Source of the DNA: Aquitalea aquatica
GTDB taxonomy: Bacteria > Pseudomonadota > Gammaproteobacteria > Burkholderiales > Chromobacteriaceae
Assembly: GCF_013911085.1 (NCBI RefSeq)
Contig: NZ_JACERN010000042.1
Coordinates: 310,001 to 374,000, forward strand
Length of the DNA: 64,000 nucleotides
Direction of reading: 5' to 3'
A program made the position numbers and the translations under genes. Below are positions 28,751-36,806 of the stretch, one piece after another. How positions within the stretch are numbered: the first letter of the stretch is position 1; each line of letters starts with the position of its first letter. The notes beneath the pieces are model-generated. The model searched no databases, was not told the DNA's origin, and saw only the letters and a program-made list of their open reading frames with translations.

Positions 28751-29211
28751 GCCCCCTCTTTCAGCATGGAGGCGCGGCTGGATTCACGCATGAAGGTGGC
28801 TACGCCATGGGCAATGGGGTCGGCCGGATCGTCGTGGTAGCACACCGCGCGGGTGAAGGCGATCTGGCTGGCCAGGCGGTAACATTCCGCCCGGCAGTAG
28901 ATGGCCTTGCCTGGCGTGGCGGCCTTGAGATAATCGATGCGCAGATCCAGCGTGGCGATGGTTTCAAAGTCTGGCAGGCAGGCCGTCACTGACACGGCAC
29001 TGGTGGTATCCACCAGCGAGGTGATCACCCCGCCGTGGATGGTGCCGCTGGCCGGATTGCCAACCAGATCTTCACGCCAATCCACTTTAAGGGTGGGTTT
29101 GCGGCCCTCGGTGCCCAGATACTGGAAACCGAGGGTGGCGCAGTGCGGCAAGGAGACGAAGAGCGCGCTCATCGTCTCCAGCACCTGCGCATTGGCAGGC
29201 GTTGCCGTCAT
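28747..29211 (-). CDS. PaaI-type hotdog thioesterase (first of pair)
   Basis: Encodes 154 residues with the hotdog motif [23 protein letters not shown] followed by D, the usual catalytic layout of PaaI/YbgC-like acyl-CoA thioesterases. It overlaps the gyrA stop by four bases (ATGA) and its own stop overlaps the next thioesterase, giving a gyrA-thioesterase-thioesterase operon. Substrate unknown. Confidence 0.87.
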   Translation of the reverse strand: MTATPANAQVLETMSALFVSLPHCATLGFQYLGTEGRKPTLKVDWREDLVGNPASGTIHGGVITSLVDTTSAVSVTACLPDFETIATLDLRIDYLKAATPGKAIYCRAECYRLASQIAFTRAVCYHDDPADPIAHGVATFMRESSRASMLKEGA

Positions 29212-31904
29212 GCCTCGGCGTCCCCTGCGCTGGCTGCGTCAGCTGCCGGTGCGGCAGCATCCGCGCCATCAGCCACGTCACCGTCGACCACTTCCACCTC
29301 GTCGTCAGACTCGCCTTCGGCAACCTTTTCCAGGCCGATCAGCTTCTCGCCCTCGTCCAGGTTGATCAGGCGTACGCCTTGTGCCGAGCGGCCAGTTTCG
29401 CGTACTTCCGACACCTTGGTGCGAATCAGCACACCACCAGTAGTGATCAGCATTACGTCGTCGCTGTCTTCCACCAGGCTGGCCGCCACCAGCTTGAGGC
29501 CGGTCTTGTCGGTCAGGTCCATGGCGATCACGCCCTGGGTGCCACGGCTGGTATGACGGAACTCGCCGGTACGGGTGCGCTTGCCATAACCGCCATCGCT
29601 GGCGGTCAGCACTTGCTGCTCTTCCGAGTTGGTCACCAGCAGCGAAATCACGTGCTGACCTTCGGCCAGCATCATGCCACGCACGCCGGCGGCAGTACGG
29701 CCCATCGGGCGCACATTGGTTTCGCTGAAACGCACAGCCTTGCCACCGTCGGAGAACAGCATGATCTGCTCGTTGCCGGAGGTCAGTGCCACGCCGATCA
29801 GGTTGTCACCCTCGTCCAGACGTACGGCGATAATGCCGGCGGCGCGCGGACGGGAGAAGGCTTCCAGCGGAGTTTTCTTCACCGTACCGTTGGCGGTACA
29901 CATGAAGATGAACGGACCCTTGGCCTTGAGGGCGGCATCTTCGTCGTCCTCGATCTCGTCCTCGGTCTCGGCGTCAGTAAAGGCCTTGATTGGCAGCAGT
30001 GCGTTGATTTTTTCGCCATCGGCCAGCGGCAGCACGTTCACCATCGGCTTGCCACGGCTGTTGCGGCCGCCTTGCGGCAGATTGTAGACCTTGATCCAGT
30101 AGCAACGCCCCTTGCTGGAGAAGCACAGCACGTAGTCGTGGGTATTGGCCACAAACAGCGTGTCGATGAAATCGTCATCCTTGGTGGCTGCAGCCTGCTT
30201 GCCACGACCGCCACGGCGTTGCGAGCGGTAGTCGTCGATCGGCTGGGTCTTGATGTAGCCGGTATGGGAAATGGTCACCACCATGTCTTGCGGGGTGATC
30301 AGGTCCTCGATATTGATGTCGCCACCAAACGGCTCGATTTCAGAGCGGCGGCCATCGCCAAACTGGGTCTTGATGGCCAGCAGTTCGTCGCCAATGATCT
30401 GGTTGATGCGTTCCGGGCGTTCCAGGATGTCGATCAAATCCAGGATGATGGCCATGATGTCGCGGTATTCGCCGACGATCTTGTCCTGCTCCAGGCCGGT
30501 CAGGCGTTGCAGACGCATTTCCAGGATGGCCTGGGCTTGCGCATCGGACAGGCGGTAGCCATCAGCATGCAGACCGAACTCGACGTCCAGGCCATCCGGG
30601 CGGGCCTTGCTCTGGTCCACGCGCGACAGCATTTCTTCCACCAGTTCGGAACGCCATGGGCGCGCCATCAGCGCGATCTTGGCAGCCGGCGGGGTTTCCG
30701 AAGCCTTGATCAGGGCAATGATGTCGTCCACATTGGACAGCGCCACGGCCAGGCCTTCCAGGATGTGGCCACGTTCACGCGCTTTGCGCAGTTCGAAGAT
30801 GGTGCGGCGGGTAACGACTTCGCGACGGTGCCGCAGGAATTCGTCGATGATCTGCTTCAGGTTCAACAGGCGCGGCTGGCCATCAACCAGGGCCACCATA
30901 TTGATGCCGAAGCTGTCCTGCAGCTGGGTCAGCTTGAACAGATGATTGAGCACCACTTCCGGCATTTCGCCGCGCTTGAGCTCGATCACGATGCGCATGC
31001 CGGACTTGTCCGACTCGTCGCGCAGATCGGAAATACCTTCAATCTGCTTGTCGCGCACCAGTTCGGCAATGCGTTCCAGCAGGCGCGACTTGTTCACCTG
31101 GTAAGGAATTTCGTCGACGATGATGGCCTGGCGGTCGCCCTTGCCGATGTCTTCGAAATGGGTACGGGCGCGCATGATGACGCGGCCACGACCCGTGCGG
31201 TAGCCTTCCTTGACCCCGGCCGTGCCATAGATGATGCCGGCGGTGGGGAAATCAGGTGCCGGAATGATGTCGATCAGATCATCGATGGTCAGTTCCGGAT
31301 TGGCCAGCAGCGCCAGACAGGCATCCACCACTTCCGTCAGGTTGTGCGGCGGAATATTGGTGGCCATGCCCACGGCGATGCCGGAGGAACCATTGATCAG
31401 CAGATTGGGGATCTTGGCTGGCAGAATCAGCGGCTCGTGTTCCGAACCATCATAGTTCGGCCCGAAGTCCACGGTTTCCTTGTCGATGTCGGCCAGCAGT
31501 TCGTGCGCAATGCGCGCCATGCGGATTTCGGTATAACGCATGGCGGCAGCGCTATCGCCATCCACCGAGCCGAAGTTGCCCTGGCCGTCCACCAGCGGGT
31601 AGCGCAGGCTGAAGTCCTGCGCCATGCGCACGATGGTATCGTAAACAGCCGAGTCACCGTGCGGGTGATATTTACCGATGACATCGCCTACGATACGCGC
31701 CGATTTCTTGTAGGCGCGGTTCCAGTCGTTGGAAAGTTCGTGCATGGCAAACAGCACGCGACGATGTACCGGTTTGAGGCCATCACGCACATCGGGAAGC
31801 GCGCGGCCCACGATCACGCTCATGGCGTAATCGAGGTAGGAGCGGCGCATTTCCTCTTCGAGGCTGATTGGGATCGTTTCCTTGGCGAAAAGCTGATCTG
31901 TCAT
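29208..31904 (-). CDS. gyrA: DNA gyrase subunit A
   Basis: Encodes 898 residues. It is the breakage-reunion subunit of gyrase, introducing negative supercoils with GyrB. The catalytic tyrosine is in AMRYTEIRM (about Y124). The quinolone-determining region reads [13 protein letters not shown] with the susceptible Ser (S85) and Asp (D89), equivalent to E. coli S83/D87. The GyrA box (QRRGGRG) begins the beta-pinwheel C-terminal domain, followed by a long acidic, Ala-rich tail. Full length. The complementary strand is open over almost the whole gene, an artefact of codon bias. Confidence 0.98.
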   Translation of the reverse strand: MTDQLFAKETIPISLEEEMRRSYLDYAMSVIVGRALPDVRDGLKPVHRRVLFAMHELSNDWNRAYKKSARIVGDVIGKYHPHGDSAVYDTIVRMAQDFSLRYPLVDGQGNFGSVDGDSAAAMRYTEIRMARIAHELLADIDKETVDFGPNYDGSEHEPLILPAKIPNLLINGSSGIAVGMATNIPPHNLTEVVDACLALLANPELTIDDLIDIIPAPDFPTAGIIYGTAGVKEGYRTGRGRVIMRARTHFEDIGKGDRQAIIVDEIPYQVNKSRLLERIAELVRDKQIEGISDLRDESDKSGMRIVIELKRGEMPEVVLNHLFKLTQLQDSFGINMVALVDGQPRLLNLKQIIDEFLRHRREVVTRRTIFELRKARERGHILEGLAVALSNVDDIIALIKASETPPAAKIALMARPWRSELVEEMLSRVDQSKARPDGLDVEFGLHADGYRLSDAQAQAILEMRLQRLTGLEQDKIVGEYRDIMAIILDLIDILERPERINQIIGDELLAIKTQFGDGRRSEIEPFGGDINIEDLITPQDMVVTISHTGYIKTQPIDDYRSQRRGGRGKQAAATKDDDFIDTLFVANTHDYVLCFSSKGRCYWIKVYNLPQGGRNSRGKPMVNVLPLADGEKINALLPIKAFTDAETEDEIEDDEDAALKAKGPFIFMCTANGTVKKTPLEAFSRPRAAGIIAVRLDEGDNLIGVALTSGNEQIMLFSDGGKAVRFSETNVRPMGRTAAGVRGMMLAEGQHVISLLVTNSEEQQVLTASDGGYGKRTRTGEFRHTSRGTQGVIAMDLTDKTGLKLVAASLVEDSDDVMLITTGGVLIRTKVSEVRETGRSAQGVRLINLDEGEKLIGLEKVAEGESDDEVEVVDGDVADGADAAAPAADAASAGDAEA

Positions 31905-31944
31905 GGGTAAATGGCTATCTTTTCAGGAATCAAAAATAGCCTAG

Positions 31945-31953
31945 ATTCTAGCA
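31945..31953 (-). promoter_or_regulatory. candidate extended -10 of gyrA
   Basis: TGC-TAGAAT on the minus strand, about 40 bases before the gyrA start; no good -35, consistent with an extended -10 promoter. The other 190 bases up to the ABC-F gene hold no gene I can support. Confidence 0.4.
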
Positions 31954-32148
31954 CATCCACCCCGTCTACGCATGCCTTGTCGCTTGATGAACCGCTGCAA
32001 TGACGGTCAGCAGGTCGCCGCCCTGCTGTGTCAGGTACTTAGCATCACCGGCAAGGGAAATAGTCTGCGAAACCGCCGCACCCAAGCGGGAGCAGTCATG
32101 ACAAAGGGCCGCCCATGGCGACCCCTTGATCGGTACTGCAGTCGCCAA

Positions 32149-33816
32149 TCAGCGCTTGCCGGCTGCTTCTTCGCGCCGACGACGCGCCTCTTCCAGCAGG
32201 TAGACCTGGTAATCGTCCAGGTCGCCATCGAAATCCTTCACCCCGCCGCGCGAAACCAGCCAGAACTCATCGCACACCGCACGCAGCAAGGCGCGGTCGT
32301 GACTCACCAGCATCACCGAGCCTTCGAACTCATTCAGCGCCACGCTCAAGGCCTCACGGGTAGCCAGGTCCAGGTGGTTGGTCGGCTCATCCAGCAGCAG
32401 CAGATTGGGGCGCTGCCACACGATCATGCACAGCACCAGCCGCGCCTTTTCGCCGCCGCTCATGCTGCCGACCTGCTGCTTGACCATGTCTCCGCTGAAG
32501 TTGAAGGTGCCGAGGAAGTTACGCAGCCCCTGCTCGCGGCAATCATTGGCTGGCGGACGGATGGCCGCCGGAATGTCACGCGCCAGGCGGAACATGTGCT
32601 CGAGTGGATTATCCTGCGGGCGCAGTACATCCAGCTCCTGCTGCGAGAAGTAACCGATATTCAGCCCCTTGCCGCGAATGATCTCGCCACCGGTTGCCTG
32701 CAAGGCCTCGGCCACGGTCTTGACCAGGGTCGACTTGCCCTGCCCGTTTGCCCCCAGAATACCAATACGCTGCCCGGCCAGTACCGAGCGATTAACCCCG
32801 CGCACGATAACTGTGGGCGGCGTCCCCTCCGGTGCACCCTCGGCTGCCGGATAGCCAAACTCGGCCTGCGACATGGTCAGCATGGGATTGGGCAGGCTTT
32901 GCGGTTCCTTGAATTCAAACTGGAAATCTGCCTCGGCCAGCACCGGAGCAATCTTCTCCATCCGTTCCAGCGCCTTGACCCGGCTTTGCGCCTGCTTGGC
33001 CTTGCTGGCCTTGGCCTTGAAGCGAGTGATGAAGCTTTGCAGATGGGCAATCTTCTCCTGCTGCTTGGCCTGCGCCGCCTGCTGCAGAATCATCTGCTCG
33101 GCGCGCATGTCTTCAAACTTGCTGTAATTGCCGCCGTAGCGCACCAGCTTGGCGTTGTCGACATGCAAGGTGACGTTGGTGACTGCATCAAGAAATTCGC
33201 GGTCATGACTGATCACCACCATGGTGCCACCATAGTTTTTCAGCCACGCTTCCAGCCAGACCAGTGCGTCCAGATCCAGGTGGTTGGTCGGCTCGTCCAG
33301 CAGCAGCAGATCGGACGGACACATCAGTGCACGTGCCAGTTGCAGGCGCATGCGCCAGCCACCGGAAAAACTGTTTACCGGCTGACTTAGCTCGGCCACG
33401 CTAAAACCCAGACCTAGAATCAGCGACTGCGCGCGCGCCGGCGCGTCGTGCTCGCCCGCATCATTCAATGCCGTATAGGCATGCGCCATGCGCATATAAT
33501 CTTCGCCCGCCTCGGCCTCGGCCACTTCCAGCCGCGCCGCCAGCAAGGTGGTATCGCCCTCGACTACGAAGTCGGTGGCACTCTGCTCGGTCTCCGGCAT
33601 GTCCTGCGCCACCTGCGCCATGCGCCATTGCGCCGGGATTGACACATCGCCGCCATCTTCATGCAGGCTGCCATTGAGCACTGCAAACAAGGAGGACTTG
33701 CCCGCGCCATTGCGGCCAACCAGGCCTACTTTCTCGCCCGGATTAAGCGTAACCGAGGCGTTGTCGAGCAAAACTTTACTACCGCGACGCAAGGCCACGT
33801 TCTTTAAGATAATCAT
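32149..33816 (-). CDS. yheS: ABC-F family ATPase, YheS type
   Basis: Encodes 555 residues: two ABC ATPase domains without membrane segments. The first has Walker A GRNGAGKS (34-41), signature FSGGWRMRL and Walker B LLLLDEPTNHLDLDA. A long charged linker of coiled-coil character (about 230-300, RFKAKASKAKQAQSRVKALERM) follows, then a second set with GANGQGKST (near 341) and MSGGEKARL. ABC-F proteins act on the ribosome to relieve stalled translation. Sequence details match E. coli YheS more than Uup, EttA or YbiT. It stands alone as the last host gene before the prophage. Confidence 0.92.
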   Translation of the reverse strand: MIILKNVALRRGSKVLLDNASVTLNPGEKVGLVGRNGAGKSSLFAVLNGSLHEDGGDVSIPAQWRMAQVAQDMPETEQSATDFVVEGDTTLLAARLEVAEAEAGEDYMRMAHAYTALNDAGEHDAPARAQSLILGLGFSVAELSQPVNSFSGGWRMRLQLARALMCPSDLLLLDEPTNHLDLDALVWLEAWLKNYGGTMVVISHDREFLDAVTNVTLHVDNAKLVRYGGNYSKFEDMRAEQMILQQAAQAKQQEKIAHLQSFITRFKAKASKAKQAQSRVKALERMEKIAPVLAEADFQFEFKEPQSLPNPMLTMSQAEFGYPAAEGAPEGTPPTVIVRGVNRSVLAGQRIGILGANGQGKSTLVKTVAEALQATGGEIIRGKGLNIGYFSQQELDVLRPQDNPLEHMFRLARDIPAAIRPPANDCREQGLRNFLGTFNFSGDMVKQQVGSMSGGEKARLVLCMIVWQRPNLLLLDEPTNHLDLATREALSVALNEFEGSVMLVSHDRALLRAVCDEFWLVSRGGVKDFDGDLDDYQVYLLEEARRRREEAAGKR

Positions 33817-34075
33817 TGAGTCAGTTGCGCATTCATGAGGGCGAGGTGAATTTCACTTGAGCGAGCCGCATCGGGCCCGCAGCCATGGACAGGCTACTAG
33901 CCGCCCTGGCCGGGGCAAGCGAGGCGGCAGTATCGCACGAAACGACCCACCTAGCGGTGCATTGCACTCTTCCGCAACGTACGCGTCGCAGTCGAATTGG
34001 TACGACAGGACGCGCAGCAAAGCGGCATGGCCGGTGATTTTATCTAAAATATTTTGCCAAAAACGCAAATGCAAA

Positions 34076-34103
34076 ACGGGCCTTGTATTTCTACAAGGCC
34101 CGT
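34076..34103 (-). terminator. terminator behind the split tRNA-Thr
   Basis: Perfect 12-base stem ACGGGCCTTGTA / TACAAGGCCCGT around a four-base loop, followed on the minus strand by TTTTGC. It is the natural terminator of the tRNA gene whose 3' part lies alongside. Confidence 0.9.
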
Positions 34104-34109
34104 GGAATA

Positions 34110-34154
34110 TGGTGCCGGCGGCAGGAATCGAACTCGCGACCCCCTGATTACAAG
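34110..34154 (-). tRNA. 3' fragment of tRNA-Thr(TGT), prophage attachment site (attL)
   Basis: Reading the minus strand, the sequence covers the anticodon loop CTTGTAA (anticodon TGT), the variable loop, T-arm with GAGTTCGATTCC and the acceptor end GCCGGCACCA. The homology stops at the anticodon loop at 34154 and phage DNA follows, so the 5' half is missing. An A-C mismatch in the T stem suggests it is a non-functional relic. The tyrosine integrase gene begins 155 bases to the right. The complete tRNA should be at the other prophage end, outside the window. Confidence 0.85.
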
Positions 34155-34308
34155 ATAGGGAGTCGATCACGCCAGAATCTTTGCCTGCCGGGCATCTGCG
34201 AAGGTAGAGCATCTAATAAAAGTGCATTCCGCATAAATACGGGCCTTGCTGGGCAAGGCTTTCAGCCCTGTCTAAAACGACTTATTAGACAGTTCTACCA
34301 CGCTCATT

Positions 34309-35397
34309 TTACTTTACGGCCTTCCCTTTTCGGATCGCTCTCCGGTCGTACACGGCATGGACGATCGCATCATTTGCATGGCCTGTTGTGTTCTTGGCGT
34401 CCTCGCCCTGGTCGAGTAGATCGGTTGTGCCTTTGGCGCGCAGGTCATGAAAATGGAAGCGTGGATTCCCTGCCCCCTCCCAGGCCCGTTGAATTTTCTG
34501 CACCAGCGCATTGAATCCGCTATCTGTATAAGGCTTGCCTGTGCGCCCACTGACAAACAGATGGCGACTGTTCTTTGGGCGCCATAGTGACTGGGCTCTT
34601 CCTATGGCCTCCGCAAGACGCGGTGCCCACGACACCATCACCTTTACAGGCTTCCTGTCCTTGCCTTTGAGCTGGGACACAAGAAGTCCTTCTGGGTGGA
34701 TGTTGTCCATGGTCAACTGCAAGATGTCTTGGCGGCGCTGCGCGGCCAGATAGGCAATCTCCATGGCCGTGGCCACGATCTGGCCCGAGAGCAATGGCTC
34801 CTGATAGGCTTTGTTCTTCGTGGGTGCTGGTACGCCGTCTTTACGAACGGCCAACATCCCGTGTTTCAGCCCGCGGCAGAACGCTATGAATCGTTCAAAC
34901 TCATCGTCGCTGACATAGCGATCTCGCGGCTTCTCTTTGTTCCGCGAAACCCCCTTGCATGGGTTGACCTCAACAATTCCCCAGCGCATCGCCATTGTGA
35001 AGACATGGCTGAGCAGCGACTTTTCCCGATTCCCCGCCACTGCGGCGCCCTGGTCAGCCCGAGCATCAAGATACTGTGCAACGTGCACCGGCTTCACCTC
35101 ATCAGGCCGAAAATCAGCAAAGGCCGCCTCCAGCAGTTTCATTTGCCGCGTCTGCTCCTCTCTGGTTTTCTTTGCCTTCTTAGGCAGCACCTCAACCGCA
35201 TACCGATTGAATACGGCAGACATCCCCTGAGAAGGCAACCGGCATGGCGCTTCCAGCTCCACCCAGCGCCTTTTCGCCTCATCGATATCGGCAGAAAGCC
35301 GAATCCATTTGTTTTGGTTTGTTACGTAGAAGTACGCCCCATTTTTCCAGTACATCCGGGGTGGCAAGTCCCTGTTTTTTGTTCTCGGGCGCCCCAT
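34309..35397 (-). CDS. int: phage tyrosine integrase
   Basis: A 362-residue tyrosine recombinase. The start at MGRPRTKNRDLPPRMYWKNG has AAGGAGATAGAC upstream; the longer open frame is spurious. N-terminal arm-binding and core-binding domains precede the catalytic domain with the R of QRRQDILQL, the HDLR box (H-x2-R), the TTGHAND histidine and the nucleophilic Y in AVYDRRAIRKG. It catalyses integration at the adjacent tRNA-Thr end and excision with the small protein just upstream. Confidence 0.95.
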   Translation of the reverse strand: MGRPRTKNRDLPPRMYWKNGAYFYVTNQNKWIRLSADIDEAKRRWVELEAPCRLPSQGMSAVFNRYAVEVLPKKAKKTREEQTRQMKLLEAAFADFRPDEVKPVHVAQYLDARADQGAAVAGNREKSLLSHVFTMAMRWGIVEVNPCKGVSRNKEKPRDRYVSDDEFERFIAFCRGLKHGMLAVRKDGVPAPTKNKAYQEPLLSGQIVATAMEIAYLAAQRRQDILQLTMDNIHPEGLLVSQLKGKDRKPVKVMVSWAPRLAEAIGRAQSLWRPKNSRHLFVSGRTGKPYTDSGFNALVQKIQRAWEGAGNPRFHFHDLRAKGTTDLLDQGEDAKNTTGHANDAIVHAVYDRRAIRKGKAVK

Positions 35398-35399
35398 GT

Positions 35400-35645
35400 C
35401 TATCTCCTTGAGCTTGCAGCCTTGTTCAGATTTTGCAGATTGATTGACCGCTCTACCCTGGGCGGTGCTTCCATGGTGGTTTCGCCCAGAGCCAGGCGCA
35501 TTACCGCTTTCGATACCAAGGGCCAGCCTCGGCCATTGCAAATGTATTTGATGCAGTTGGAGTCCAGCCAGCTACGTATACGGTAGGCTTTCTTGTAGCC
35601 GCTTAGCTCCTGCAGTTCTGCAGGGGTCAGTACAGTATCGTCCAT
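35400..35645 (-). CDS. DUF4224 protein, probable excisionase-like
   Basis: Encodes 81 residues from the ATG six bases after GGGAG. The N-terminal half, LTPAELQELSGYKKAYRIRS, and the WLDSNCIKYICNGRGWPLVS segment match the DUF4224 winged-helix/Xis-like domain common next to phage integrases. It ends two bases before the integrase start. Directionality factor function is inferred from position and fold; no experimental knowledge is implied. Confidence 0.8.
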   Translation of the reverse strand: MDDTVLTPAELQELSGYKKAYRIRSWLDSNCIKYICNGRGWPLVSKAVMRLALGETTMEAPPRVERSINLQNLNKAASSRR

Positions 35646-35661
35646 ATCCATCTCCCAAAAA

Positions 35662-35931
35662 CTAAGCCGCCTTGTCGGCGGCTGTGTTGTGCTTATCAAG
35701 CAGTTCCTTGGCGCGGCGTGATATTGCCGCCTTTGCATTGCCAAGCCGTCGTCGCGCTTTCTTGCGCAACTGGATCAGCTCATGAGCATGCAGGCAGTGG
35801 GGGCACGAGTCGGCAAGGAAGTAGGCAATTTCGTCCTCCTCCATGTAGTCGTATCCGCCAAATTCCGAATCACGCACTTCCGGCGAATATGCCTGTTTCA
35901 AGTGGGTAATTTCGCTTGGGTCTTTCTGCAT
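35662..35931 (-). CDS. phage hypothetical protein (89 aa)
   Basis: Probable start MQKDPSEITHLKQAYS. The protein is acidic at the N terminus (GGYDYMEEDEIAYFL), has a CPHC pair in DSCPHCLHAHE, and a basic Lys/Arg-rich C-terminal half (RKKARRRLGNAKAAISRRAKEL). One zinc-type CxxC plus flanking His and a basic helix suggest nucleic-acid binding, but the family is not recognised. It overlaps the end of the upstream gene, typical of dense phage operons. The start codon has only a weak ribosome-binding site. Confidence 0.6.
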   Translation of the reverse strand: MQKDPSEITHLKQAYSPEVRDSEFGGYDYMEEDEIAYFLADSCPHCLHAHELIQLRKKARRRLGNAKAAISRRAKELLDKHNTAADKAA

Positions 35932-36299
35932 GGGCAGCCCATATACATTGTCAGTGCTGTAGGCGAGGCCGCCCTTGATGCCGGTGCATTTGTTCCGACA
36001 GGCGCGTTTTCGACGGTTAAAGCCACCGCCTCCCCACTCACAGCCGGGGCCGAGCAATCCGGGCACGGCTCAGAAACGTAGTCGAATGACTCCGGCGTCT
36101 GCCCAATATGGCCGCCAACTACACCGTGGCCGTTGCAGGTCTGGCATACCAGGGCCGAGCGGGCGGCTTGCCATGCCCACCATGTCCACGCAGCAGCAAC
36201 GCCGTCATATTGGTTTTCATCAGCTGGGTGGCGATCAAGCGGGGCACCCGGAAATCTTTCTCTGAATGCCAGTTCAAACTCCTCGCGCATCTTGTCCAT
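35898..36299 (-). CDS. phage hypothetical protein with zinc-ribbon-like region
   Basis: Encodes 133 residues from MDKMREEFELAFRERFPG, preceded by GGGGAGTG. An amphipathic N-terminal part common in enterobacterial and beta-proteobacterial phages (AAWTWWAWQAARSAL) is followed by CQTCNGHGVV and CPDCSA, a DnaJ-like zinc-ribbon pair with two CxxC motifs. Function unknown. The ribosome-binding site overlaps the stop of the small ORF upstream. Confidence 0.7.
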   Translation of the reverse strand: MDKMREEFELAFRERFPGAPLDRHPADENQYDGVAAAWTWWAWQAARSALVCQTCNGHGVVGGHIGQTPESFDYVSEPCPDCSAPAVSGEAVALTVENAPVGTNAPASRAASPTALTMYMGCPCRKTQAKLPT

Positions 36300-36300
36300 A

Positions 36301-36450
36301 TCACTCCCCTTCAAAAGAGAGAAGCCCACTTGCGTGGGCTTCGTTCAGTGCTGCGTTGTCAGGCTCCGGCGGGGTCTCATCAGTCACTGGCTCCGTGCGC
36401 GGTACGATGTGATGGTCCTCGCCGTAGGCTTGGTAGAGATGGGCGGTCAT
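36301..36450 (-). CDS. 49-residue ORF coupled to the alpha-CTD-like gene
   Basis: The ATG overlaps the stop of the preceding gene (ATGA). It encodes an acidic peptide starting MTAHLYQAYGEDHHIV, with Pro/Glu-rich middle. A strong hairpin, GAAGCCCAC / GTGGGCTTC followed by TCTCTTTT, lies inside the 3' part, so the segment may double as a terminator. No ORF of this size is common enough to assign; coupling favours translation. Confidence 0.45.
   Translation of the reverse strand: MTAHLYQAYGEDHHIVPRTEPVTDETPPEPDNAALNEAHASGLLSFEGE
36308..36331 (-). terminator. hairpin with T-rich tail inside the 49-codon ORF
   Basis: GAAGCCCAC-GCAA-GTGGGCTTC, then TCTCTTTT on the minus strand. A plausible intrinsic terminator between the alpha-CTD-like gene and the integrase side of the operon. 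Confidence 0.55.
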
Positions 36451-36806
36451 GGCATCGCCCCCAGCGAAAGGCCTCGCGTGGCCAGTGCATTGAAAACCTC
36501 ATCCCTTGAGCGTTTGCCCAGCCCTGGAATCCTGACCACCTGAGAGCGAGTCAGCTTGAGCAGATCGCCAACAAAGAAAATCCCCTCGGCCCGCAGGCAG
36601 TTACTGGTGCGTACCGACAAATCCAGCTCTTCAAGCCCGATCCGCACCTCAGCAGCTTTCGGTGTACGCGCCCGCATCATGGCGTCGGCAACCCCGTAGG
36701 AGATTGCCCCGATAATCTCGCCATGCTCTTGCTGGTAGGACACCGGAGCGATTGCAGCCGCCAGCGCCTTCATCACGGTCAGGGCGAATTCGTCACGTAG
36801 TTCCAT
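36447..36806 (-). CDS. phage protein with RNA polymerase alpha-CTD-like domain
   Basis: Encodes 119 residues. The N-terminal 50 residues are helical and unassigned. Residues about 57-116 align end to end with the C-terminal domain of RpoA: EELDLSVRTSNCLRAEGI, VGDLLKLT, then IPGLGKRSRDEVFNAL and RGLSLG. The key DNA- and activator-contact positions of E. coli alpha (R265, N268, C269, G296, S299) appear as R66, N69, C70, G97 and S100. It sits in the leftward early operon, overlapping the ORF below and abutting the ATPase gene above. It may compete for UP elements or activators, or recruit polymerase; this is inference. Confidence 0.8.
   Translation of the reverse strand: MELRDEFALTVMKALAAAIAPVSYQQEHGEIIGAISYGVADAMMRARTPKAAEVRIGLEELDLSVRTSNCLRAEGIFFVGDLLKLTRSQVVRIPGLGKRSRDEVFNALATRGLSLGAMP

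Noticed and set aside
29202-31910. Almost full-length open frame on the strand opposite gyrA (902 codons)
   Set aside because: It mirrors the gyrA codon bias, has no family resemblance and low-complexity composition. gyrA itself is certain.
31966-32148. 60-codon minus-strand frame between the ABC-F gene and gyrA
   Set aside because: Only a TTG start, no ribosome-binding site and no recognisable domain; treated as intergenic.
33817-34075. Possible small gene between the ABC-F gene and the tRNA relic
   Set aside because: Open frames here are short, lack start signals and run through the tRNA terminator; I see only intergenic sequence.
34110-34200. Complete tRNA-Thr gene
   Set aside because: Sequence beyond the anticodon loop does not form the D arm or the 5' acceptor strand; only the 3' half is present.
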